64,000 nt of DNA from Dioszegia crocea. Lineage: Eukaryota; Basidiomycota; Tremellomycetes; Tremellales; Bulleribasidiaceae. Within the stretch, counting starts at the first letter, position 1, and every line of letters starts with the position of its first letter. The notes beneath the pieces were generated by a model that saw nothing but the letters and a program-made list of their open reading frames with translations, ran no database searches and was not told where the DNA came from. A program made the translations under genes and the position numbers. This document shows, piece after piece, positions 55,994 to 64,000 of this stretch. The DNA is taken from positions 807,092 to 871,091 of the forward strand of contig BCKK01000010.1 in NCBI GenBank assembly GCA_001600615.1, written 5' to 3'.

Positions 55994-58180
55994 TTTGCGT
56001 GTGTAGAAGTCAAGGTGAGGTGAGAGAGTGGGGTAAAAGCTGAGGCCCCAGTCATCATGTCTGTCTTAAGTGCTCTGTATGAAGTGGAGAGCAGGACTGA
56101 GCGGTATATCATTATCCGCCAGACTGAGATGAAGAATTATTGTGGATTGCGGAGATGAGCGGGGCACTCAATGGGGGTTGCCCAAAATAGAAGGAATGCT
56201 GCTTTTTATAGCTTCCGGGATTAACCCCGACCACGACGCCATTATCAATGCTGTCACAAGTTATCACACCCAGCGGATCATCAACCCCCGTACCATATCT
56301 AATCAATCACAAAGCGCGGGAAGGGGACATAGAGAGGCATGAGGAAACTTTTGCTCCATGGCTGCTATCGTGGTCAAGCTCACAACCTCCACCGGGGAGC
56401 GGTCTGGGGACCCCACACCTCTCGGTCCCGGGCAGAAATCGCCGGAAGAGGCAAGTCGCAAGGCTCTGGCAGATTTGACCTTGCCTTCACCTCGCCTTCA
56501 CCTGTACTTCTATATACCTCTTCTAGGCCTATATACCCTGCAGGCTTTACCTGGATGTCCTCAAGGCCTACATCAGTGGCTCCTAGACCATGCTAGCTAT
56601 GAGCCGATGCCCGAAATTCCTGCCAAAACATCTGGATTGGAGGCATAGACTTACAATCACCTGCGCCGCTTTCGCCAACCTCTTATACCCTTATATGGGT
56701 ACATACTCTTAATCGGCCATCTATACCCTGGTGTTACTTCCGGCCAACGGTTCTGAAGGGCGAAAATACCTTAGGACTGCTTTTCCTACCGCCTCATAAT
56801 CCTCAATTCCTCCCTCAATCGCCAGCTCCTTTTCCACACCCTATACTACTTCGGCCAACATTGACCACGCAATTCGACATACTCCAGCTTGGGTCTAGAC
56901 GAGTTGGCGTTCCTAGATGGCCGGCTCGTACCTTCAGAAGGACCGGATGGGATATGCTCAGGCGTCAATTTGTCGCGGAGGATTAAGGCGCAAGATTGAA
57001 TGTACTGGGTATTCGAGGTTCATGATGGACGAGTAGGCCAACGAGGATGGCAGTGGTACGTTCGAAACTCATCTCCCTCTTCAGACTTACAGCTTATAGA
57101 TACAGGCCTAAGATTCAAGACTCCTTTCTCGATCTGGAGCTCGGTCGGACGAGAGAGGACGGTCATACCCTCTATCATCTCGATGGCACCATCGCACTAT
57201 CAAACTCCAGGTATGTCCATTAGCTGATTGACTGCTTCTCATCACCTCCGCTAACGTCTTCAGCGTCGCTCAGGCTTGACTTTCTCAGCACCAAGCTGCT
57301 CGGGAGGTATAGAGCGAGGGTTGTCGGTTCTTGAGGGGTAGACAATAGACCTCGGTTGGGTAAGCTTTCTGGTACCTGGCCCGTCAGAGTAAGGCCTGTA
57401 CTGACTCCTAGAGAATCTAAGCGATCCACCATCTACAATACCATGATAGAGTACCACGGAACGGCCTTGTTGGTGTGACTGTAAGTCAGCTCTTTCGATT
57501 CCATTGAGACTCAAGCTGATTCTCAAGGTCTCTTAACACTCATCTACACCATCGACAACCTCACTCGCTACGCATTTCCCTCAACTGCTCGCCTTATTAT
57601 CCTTTTATCAGCCCCTCTCATCTCGCTTGGGCGTGCGGCGTTTGTCTATCAGGCCGATGGAGCACAAGGAAGTTGGAATTGGGCTCAGAGACGAGGATGA
57701 GTACGGCAAACACACGGGTAAGTCTTTCACTCGGCCCTTCAGCAGTTGGACTCATCGAGGATACCACTTTAGCGTATCTGAGGTATTGGAGATATCACTT
57801 TGGCTTATCCGGGCTGAGCCGTTTGCGAGTCAAGGATCGTAGCTGACCCTACAGTCTCCTCTTCTCCTCTTCAGTGCCCATGCATCCCGAAACGCCAAGG
57901 TTCACCCTCGATTTACCACTCAACATCACATGTCTCAGAGACCCATCACCACACGGCTCGCCTCCATCCATGCCTCTCGCTTCAGTACAGCTTGAACCCA
58001 CCAAATGCTCCCCAACCCCTCCTATACCGATCCCGGATAGATCCAACGATACCCTCATGCCCCAATCACACTGCATCTCTCATCATCCTGCGTCCGCTTC
58101 TCCTCGACCGGTCCAACACCTGTATCTCTCTCCTCAAGTCCATATCACCAGACCAGACCAGAGGGCTACCCAGAAGTGCA
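55994..58180. other. Gene-poor region with possible decayed coding remnants
   Basis: About 2.2 kb upstream of MFS transporter 2 with no intact gene. From about 57.5 kb short coding-looking pieces occur between intron-like borders, for example LIYTIDNLTRYAFPSTARLI (57543-57602) and a Pro/Ser-rich frame 57874-58180. They do not join into one reading frame and match no family I know. Multiple GTAAGT/CTGAC-type signals suggest a former intron-containing gene. The left part (56.0-56.4 kb) is the promoter of transporter 2. Confidence 0.45.
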
Positions 58181-58955
58181 TGATGCGGAGAAATGGCTGG
58201 AGGCGGGCAAGGGCGTGGCTTAAAGGGCGTTTATGGGTACGATTCTGGACGCCTTATTCAATGGCGGTGCCTTGGAGTCACTGCAGGATCTCTGTAAGTC
58301 TTTCTTTGGTGCTCTAGCTATGTCACGGGCAGGCCTGAGGGCGAGGAGTGTGAGGACAGGGTTGGATTTTCGCCAGGGACGGATCATGTTCTCTTGGACG
58401 GATTGCAGCTTGGCGGCGGGCGACAGTGGTTCTCGGGGTTCTCGGCAGTTGGGTATCGTGCTAATATCTCAGGTTGAACACCTCATCAAGCTGTTGTATC
58501 TCTACCCCTCCCTCATACACGACAATCTCGCTCTACACCCCTTTCACCATTCGCGTTCTCGCACCTGGTCCATGTCTGGGATCTATCGAGAGGGTATGAG
58601 GCGACCTAGGAGGGTATCCTGCGGCGGTGCTTGAGTGGCTAGAGGGATCACAGGTGTATGATGCGAAGGAATGGCTAGAGGCGGTCAATGGCGGGGCTTG
58701 AAGGGTTGTTATGGGTACTATTTTGGGTGGTTAGTTGAACGGCGGCACCTTTGGGCTACTACAGGATCTCTGTAAGTCTTTCTTTGGTGCTCTAGATACG
58801 TCACAGGCTGGTTCTGAGGGCGAGGGATGTAGGGACAGGGTTGGATCATGCGTTTCTTGGTGCAAGTGCAGGGGTTGTATGGACTGAGGCTGGTTTCGGA
58901 CACTGGTGCGAGGCGCTTTGAGGTCTTCATGGGCCGTCAAGCTGTTGTAAGATGA
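58150..58955 (+). pseudogene. Tandemly duplicated, broken coding segment (unknown family)
   Basis: Two diverged copies, about 58158-58490 and 58640-58950. Both read a similar peptide: copy 1 HDAEKWLEAGKG then, after a TAA, MGTILDALFNGGALESLQDL; copy 2 YDAKEWLEAVNG, a TGA, then MGTILGG, a TAG, LNGGTFGLLQDL. Both continue with an identical intron-like stretch (CTGTAAGTCTTTCTTTGGTG) and end near CAAGCTGTTGTA. Conservation of the peptide with different stop codons at the same place points to duplicated remnants of one gene. The family is not recognised. Confidence 0.5.
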
Positions 58956-59287
58956 TGTTGGACATTGTACTGATTGCTCAGATACCCACCAAGGCTCGAA
59001 CGGTCTTTTACCCCTTCAAACGCTTTGACATCTTACATTTCGCACTACTTCTTCACCTTCGATTGGGACTTTATCTACGATCTATCGAGCTAGGATGTCA
59101 GGCGTTGAGATTTGCGGTCTGTTGGCGTGATCACTACAGGATATCTATCGGTACGTTCTTCTCTGGTACCCATTGGCGAGGTGTAGGTTGCAGGGGCAGG
59201 GCTGTGGTGATTTGGCTTGGGCGTTGGCGGGCGGTTGTGGTTTATGCGGGGTTGGTGATGTATCGTGTACTGACATCTCAGGGTTAG
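58956..59287 (+). other. Unassigned sequence with a short open frame
   Basis: An open stretch (58952-59287, + strand) reads LHLRLGLYLRSIELGCQALR and similar, but has no start context, no recognisable domain and Gly/Trp/Val-rich low complexity at its end. It may be another remnant of the decayed gene to its left. Confidence 0.3.
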
Positions 59288-59336
59288 GGGGTGATTGAGT
59301 TGCATTTGTGATATGTAGTAGGTACTTGTGTTTGCT
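59288..59336 (+). repeat. 49-bp dispersed repeat, copy 1
   Basis: 47 of 49 bases match 63952-64000 at the window end (differences at two positions only). It is preceded by GGGTTAGGGGG, which looks like fungal telomere-type sequence. The short length may be the end of a transposable element. Confidence 0.8.
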
Positions 59337-59361
59337 ACTAGTTAGCCTCTCTCACCCCCGT

Positions 59362-59661
59362 CTACCACCCTGCTTCCCAAGTCTTCGCCCTCGCTCTCAC
59401 CAGTCCCAGTGACATCCTTCTCATCATGTACTCCCAGGCNCCGCTCGATACCGCCTTCTTCCATTCCTCCATCCGCNTCACCGTCTCCGTCTCTACCAGC
59501 CCGTCCGCCGAGAAGACCAAAGGGGAGAATCTTCCTAGCCCGCCAGGTTGGGCCCTGACCGTCTCCCTGTGCACCGANTTGAGATAGCGCTGTAGTTGAA
59601 CCAGCGTCTTATCCCATGGACTCGCGCCGGAGACGGGCGCAGCAGACCACCCCCCTAACAA
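59362..59661 (-). mobile_element. Retroelement-like C-terminal fragment, minus-strand copy
   Basis: An open frame on the minus strand with no proper start: LVQLQRYL, GRFSPLVFSADGLVETETV, RMEEWKKAV, then MMRRMSLGLVRARAKTWEAG. The pattern (RFxPLVFSADGLxExET, then an MxRRMSLxLVRAxA ending) resembles the C-terminal tail after the reverse transcriptase of non-LTR retrotransposons; this is a resemblance from memory, not a search. Three ambiguous bases (about 59440, 59477 and 59579) fall in this frame, which suggests collapsed repeat copies in the assembly. Confidence 0.4.
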
Positions 59662-59830
59662 AAACGCTGGTCCAACTACAGCGTTACCTCAACGGGGTGT
59701 ACAGGGAGACGGGAAGAACGTGGCAGGGAGTGTCGGCAGATTCTCTCGACTGGTGTTCTCTGCCGGTGGTTTGATTGAGACGGAGACAGCGGAGAGGCTA
59801 GAGGAATGTAAGAGAGTGTTGGGATATAGG
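59655..59830 (+). mobile_element. Retroelement-like fragment, plus-strand copy (inverted)
   Basis: Inverted partner of the previous entry: KTLVQLQRYLNGVYRETGRT then, one base out of frame, GRFSRLVFSAGGLIETETAE and RLEECKRV. The two copies start about 70 bp apart and point away from each other. The frame break shows this copy is not functional. It fades into unique sequence after about 59830. Confidence 0.4.
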
Positions 59831-60224
59831 AGGAATGTGCCGGCGGAGGCTGACGTAATAACGGGAGTGGAGGCAGGATACCCGAGTTCGCCACTTTCAC
59901 TTGGTCATGGGATGATGGCGTCAACCGAACAGACTGCGGGGTATATACTAGGCAGTCGAGCTCAATGCGTCTTCACATCGCTGAGAATATTCATTTAATA
60001 GGACTTGTGTCGGAAGTCGTGTGAGAATGGATAATGCGGAGGATGTCATTAGGACTGGGGAGAGCACGGGCGAGGACGTGGGAAGCCTCAGAGTGATAAG
60101 AGGATGATTAGAGGTGGGAGCTGCTAGTTTAGTAACGGCAATAAGTCTTGTACAAGCAACTCAATCACCCTACTACATAGCCCAAATGCGACTCAATCGC
60201 CCTGGAAATTGTCTATCATCCAGA

Positions 60225-61933
60225 TTACTGCTCGCGCTGCTTACCCTTGCCTTTGCTCTTCAGCTTGCTCGCAACGCCCTTAGCCTTCCGCTTCAACTCA
60301 GAGATGGCCGCCCTGACATCCCCGTCTGTGCGCGGCTTGCTTGGGCCGGCTGGCAAATTAGTGCGGGGCGGGAAGTCCTCCAGCTCCACCTTGCTTGAAT
60401 CGGCATCCGGGGCAGAGTGCGTTATTGCGTGCCTGTGAAAAATTAGCGTACACCACAGGCTCGAAGAGATCCGCTACTAGGACTCACTCAAGGGCCTCCT
60501 TATAGTGCTCCAGGAGAACTTTGAGGCACGTCTTGCACTCACACTGATCATCGTGAAGATGGTGTGCTGGACCCAAAGGATCGCTGGGTCTGAAGGTGTC
60601 AGTCCAAGCTTGACTGTAAGCCCTGCTTTGATACGACTCACTCGTAACTAGGGAGATTATTCTCTGAAACAGTGTCGGACGATGCGGTGGAATCGGTGTC
60701 GCTATCGGATATGACTGAGAAGCGAGAAGCGGAGTTGGCGCGCGCATAAGGCTGAAGAGGCACTACCGCAGTGGATAAGAGGGATGGTGTAGACCCGGTC
60801 GGCGGTCTGAGAGAAGTCAGCATTGCGAAATCATGAGGGTGACGAAGAATCACGGTGATAGATGTGTAGGAGGTGCATGATAAGATTTAAAAGCTACTAC
60901 AAGAAGACACTCACCGCATCATCATCGGCGCAATGATGTCGGAAATGGTCATAAGGCGAGTTGGAACTGTCGCAACTTGGAAATTCTCCCACACATCCTT
61001 ACCCGATGGCTTGGTGACCACGTAAGGGAGTTTTCGCACGGCCCAGCCCAGACGACTGGCCGCCGCCCCGGCGGTAGCCTTAGTCATGAGTCCGTACGGG
61101 AGGACCAATTTGCCGATGGCAATACCGGTGGTCGCGCCCATGGCGCCGATGGGGAAGACCGCATAGGTGGTGAGGAAGAGCATCCCACCTGCGGCGGCGT
61201 GGATCGCATTCTCGGCGGGTCGATCTGAAGTGTAAGCGAGGGATCTTCAGCAATGATAGAGAGGCCAGAGAGCCAGCACTCGCACTCACAGGCAAAATCC
61301 AGATTCATGACGACAATTCCCGGTACGGGTCGGACCTGTAGCGTGCTAAGGGAGACGCCGTTGAAAGTTGAGTCCATGTGCAGCGTCTCCCTCATTGTCG
61401 ACTGGGTGCCTGCTGGTGTCAGAAAGTTGTGACGCCAGGCTAGAGATGGTGACTTACCGAAGACGCCTTTACTCGTCTCGGCGCGCCCCGTGCCGATGAC
61501 GAAGCAAGGGGCAAGAGCAGCTGGAAGGTGGAAAGCATCCCCAGGGTTCACAAACGCGACGGCAACTGGCGACCAGACACGAATGCCGATGATCCTGCCG
61601 TGGGCCTCACGCTCTGGACGTCAGATCCGCACATATAAGCTGATTGAGACTCACCCTTTCGGAGAACTTCCATGGCCTCTGTGATGTTGCATGTAGCACC
61701 GATGAACTGGGGGTAGGATGAAATAGGACCGAACGTCTCCGAAAAGTAGGCCTCGATCATGTCCATTACATGATCCTGGGAGGGAAAGAGTAGTACCACG
61801 CGGACGTGGATGAGGAAGCGCCTCAGAAACTGGAAGACTCTAGCTACGTCGAGCGGCCTGTAATATCAGTCTGTGTGCACTCGTCATTGGATGTAAATCC
61901 GACGGAGACTTACCCTATGATCTGATCACGCAT
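60225..61933 (-). CDS. Hypothetical protein with hydrophobic Gly/Ala-rich segment and basic C-terminus
   Basis: Eight exons on the minus strand: 61933-61914, 61857-61655, 61613-61458, 61409-61290, 61224-60915, 60806-60651, 60589-60488, 60432-60225, giving 424 aa in phase, so it looks intact. No known domain is recognised. Residues ~20-160 look globular (VARVFQFLRRFLIHVRVVLL, MIEAYFSETFGPISSYPQF, VWSPVAVAFVNPGDAFHL, ALAPCFVIGTGRAET, MRETLHMDSTFNGVSL). A hydrophobic Gly/Ala/Thr-rich stretch (MLFLTTYAVFPIGAMGATTG) at about 180 could insert in membrane. Then comes a Ser/Asp-rich linker with a QCECKTCLKV Cys cluster, and a Lys-rich end (AISELKRKAKGVASKLKSKG). It borders the decayed region, and its long upstream region is gene-free. 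Confidence 0.7.
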
Positions 61934-62985
61934 CTTGAGTGGAGCAAATGAGTCTGAGCCTAGCGATGTGGGTGAGAAGGTGTGTAAGGACAGCTGAGAG
62001 TGGGTAAGCAAGGGAAGATAGCGCCGCCAATCATCCCAAGGGCGCCATATATATACCTCGGGGTCGCTGCTGCGGCCAGGGCCGAGGATCTAGGACTGTA
62101 AAGCCATCCGTGGCATCAGGACTCTGCCCCCGATCCTCTTTCCGACAAGCAAGGCAGTGAGGGCGGGAGAGGTCCGAAGTCGCATCGATGAGGTGCGCCG
62201 GATGCCGTTACCTCCGAGATGTAACATGTTGTGCCGGGCGGGCATGATTGGCGGCCGATCACTCGGATAATGCTGACCCGCTGATGGACCGGGGGCGAGT
62301 GCCGGCTAGAGACGGACGAGGGAAGTGGATCACACTAAGTGAACTTAGCTGAAGTTAGCCAGCGGGGATCTACGGGGATGCCGGCATCCGCCGGTATCAC
62401 GGCAATCTCCGAGCCACTCCGAGCTCGCGGGCTGCTCGCGGTCAGGTTCGATTACCACAACCGGCAATTTGAGCCTCCGGTGCCTGAACACAGCTCGTGA
62501 TGTCAGCCTTCACCTCCGAACCAGCTCCGCATCCTCTGGTGCCCCAGCTCCGATCTGCTCCCATTGGCCTCGAGCATGAGGCCGTTCTGCCCCGAGGCGA
62601 TGGCCTCAGATCAGTCCGATCGCTCTTAAGGAAGTCCAGGAGGCGCAGCGATCTGTGAAGCAATGTACAGCGACGGAAGGGCAGTAAATGATCTGTATCA
62701 ACCGAGGGAAGTCTAGGGTCCGGATCCGACTTGGGACTGATTGCGGAGGATCGCAGAGAGCTAGATCCAAGCGCAGCGTTGATTTGACACTATAGGCACT
62801 TCCTCCCCATCTCGAAGTGTGTTTCAACCCAGCTAGTTCTACCTTCACCGCCAAATTTCTCCTCTCAGCCGTACTCTCCTGTGTACTTCAGAAGCGTCCC
62901 GAATCCCCCACTATTGAGATTAGGCGAAACGTCTGCGTGACGTCATGTGCCGTTATGTCGCCCCGCTATTTGAGAAGTGGCGACA
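61934..62985. other. Gene-free region upstream of the hypothetical protein
   Basis: About 1 kb, G/C-rich on its left side. It contains a perfect palindrome GGATGCCGGCATCC at 62376-62389 and an inverted repeat ATGTCGCC/GGCGACAT (62955-62962 and 62979-62986) that could form a hairpin. No gene supported. Confidence 0.4.
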
Positions 62986-63173
62986 TGTAGCTTCCAAGAT
63001 AGCCACACATCTGGGCTACATAGGCTAGATAGCATAAGCTACCTAGGCTACATAGCTACGTAAGTTATGCTGCGATACCACATAGCTTAGGCTACATAGG
63101 TGACTGACTAAGCGACGTAAGCTACCTAAGTGAAGATATAGTAGCTAGTAGACAGGTAGCCAAGTAGCCAGAC
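62986..63173. repeat. CTAC/GTAG-rich degenerate repeat array
   Basis: About 190 bp made of many variants of CTACATAGGCTA, such as GGCTACATAGGCTAG, AAGCTACCTAGGCTACATAG, TTAGGCTACATAGG, AAGCTACCTAAG and GGTAGCCAAGTAGCC. Units are irregular and often self-complementary (GTAGC against GCTAC). Its base composition is unlike the flanks. Confidence 0.7.
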
Positions 63174-63951
63174 TAGACAGCCCCGTTCATATATATGGGA
63201 GACACTCTAGACCAATGTATCCCCCATACTGCTCTTCACAATCTGCATTCACCTTAAACCTTCAACATACAACACCCACCAGTCACTTACCTAGGAAAAT
63301 TCTACTCTTGCACCTCTGACTTATCGCTGATATCTGTAGACGCTCTAGTAATGCGCGGCCTTTTCCGTGCTTAGCAGACAACACCCTGCCCAACGCATAA
63401 TTATCCGCATACAATGGTCCTCAGTCTCGGTACTCTTTGTATGCCCTAACCCTTCAAGGGTGGAGCCGGCTTGGACGAGACCATAGTCACGGAGAAGATT
63501 CTTGTGAATGGCAGGGGCGGGTCGTTGCCATCGTCAACTCACAACGATCAGTGCCAGGCACGCTTCCTTGGACGATCGAGCGAGGGGAAATCTATGGAAG
63601 GGAGGAGGTGACATATCTTGTGTTCTACAGGAAGAGCGGATAGAAGTACTGCGTCGAAGCGGGGGATTTCCGGTTCCACCAGTAAGTTAGGCAAACCGGC
63701 AGAATCCGTTGGGATTCCTACTTGGACGGTGGCGGAAGTGGGCCTCATGCTGACTACCTCAGTAAGAGTCCCACATGCATTTGAGACTGATTATCATTCA
63801 TGCTGCGAACCACTTACGTCCTCGTCCGAGCGTGTATTTCTCAATCTGTCTTCAAGCTACCCACCACTCGCGGATACGCTACGTTGGCATTGCCGTCTTC
63901 CAGACCACGTTGGCTTTGGGGTGTTACGTACGTTAGGGGTTAGCCACGCTC
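63174..63951 (+). other. Promoter-like sequence, no supportable gene
   Basis: A TATA-like CATATATATGGG at 63187-63198 is followed by a C/A-rich, G-poor stretch (63225-63300) like a strong fungal leader, and by an ATG at 63414. The frame from there closes at once unless spliced at GTACTC (63430), and I could not assemble a convincing protein. It may be a promoter left from a degraded gene, or its exons may be too short to recognise by eye. Confidence 0.35.
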
Positions 63952-64000
63952 GGGGTGATTGAGTTGCATTTGTGCTATGTAGTAGGTACTTGGGTTTGCT
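63952..64000 (+). repeat. 49-bp dispersed repeat, copy 2 (touches window end)
   Basis: Matches 59288-59336 at 47 of 49 positions and runs to the last base, so the repeat may continue outside the window. GTTAGGGGTTAG lies just upstream at 63932-63943, again telomere-like. Confidence 0.8.

Noticed and set aside
59281..59291. GGGTTAGGGGG as a true telomere end
   Set aside because: Only one unit is present and unique sequence continues on both sides; at most an interstitial trace.
62440..62475. GGTTCGATTACC resembling a tRNA T-arm
   Set aside because: The flanking bases do not form the 5-bp stem, and no acceptor, D or anticodon arms are found at the right distance.
62986..63173. CRISPR-like array
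   Set aside because: Units are irregular and there are no regular spacers; the context is a eukaryotic nuclear genome.

Overview
The window looks like nuclear DNA of a basidiomycete yeast, most likely a Tremellomycete (Cryptococcus/Tremella relatives). The reasons are dense genes with many 45-70 nt introns, donors GTGAGT/GTAAGT, a GCTGAC/GCTGAT/GCTAAC branch site 8-20 nt before the acceptor, a phytoene desaturase and many typically fungal families. Gene models were spliced by hand; almost all close in phase from ATG to stop.

Layout. 1-14 kb is housekeeping and signalling: a partial RRM protein (-), a small secreted protein, ERV14 cargo receptor, the TUP1 corepressor and a large SH3/WW/RasGEF protein (CDC25). 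14.3-22.5 kb is a catabolic cluster: a Zn2Cys6 regulator, an HpcH/HpaI aldolase, an amino-acid permease (-) and an aspartate-aminotransferase-like enzyme. A TCGGGAGG motif recurs in its promoters. 23-34.5 kb holds an N-myristoylation candidate, V-ATPase subunit D (-), SAGA subunit SPT8 and the APC/C TPR subunit CDC16.

34.6-40 kb has a decayed catalase (large deletion plus several 1-nt indels) followed by a long phytoene desaturase (crtI). 40.2-56 kb is a second apparently catabolic locus: an L-galactonate/L-fuconate dehydratase (-), a divergent Zn2Cys6 regulator, a Whi3-like RNA-binding protein (probably a bystander), a TauD/TfdA dioxygenase (-) and two MFS sugar/quinate-type transporters. 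A CTCGGNCCGAG palindrome lies in both of its divergent promoters.

56-60.2 kb is gene-poor and decayed, with a duplicated broken coding segment, two head-to-head retroelement-like fragments with ambiguous bases, and a 49-bp repeat that recurs at the very end of the window. 60.2-61.9 kb is an unrecognised 424-aa protein (-). 61.9-64 kb has no gene I can support; it contains a CTAC/GTAG-rich array and promoter-like sequence.

How they work together (inference): each catabolic locus pairs uptake (permease or MFS), enzymes acting on 2-oxo/hydroxy acids, and a local Zn2Cys6 regulator. Splicing oddities are frequent: a 4-nt microexon, a possible 9-nt microexon, a start-codon-only first exon and a GC-AG intron.
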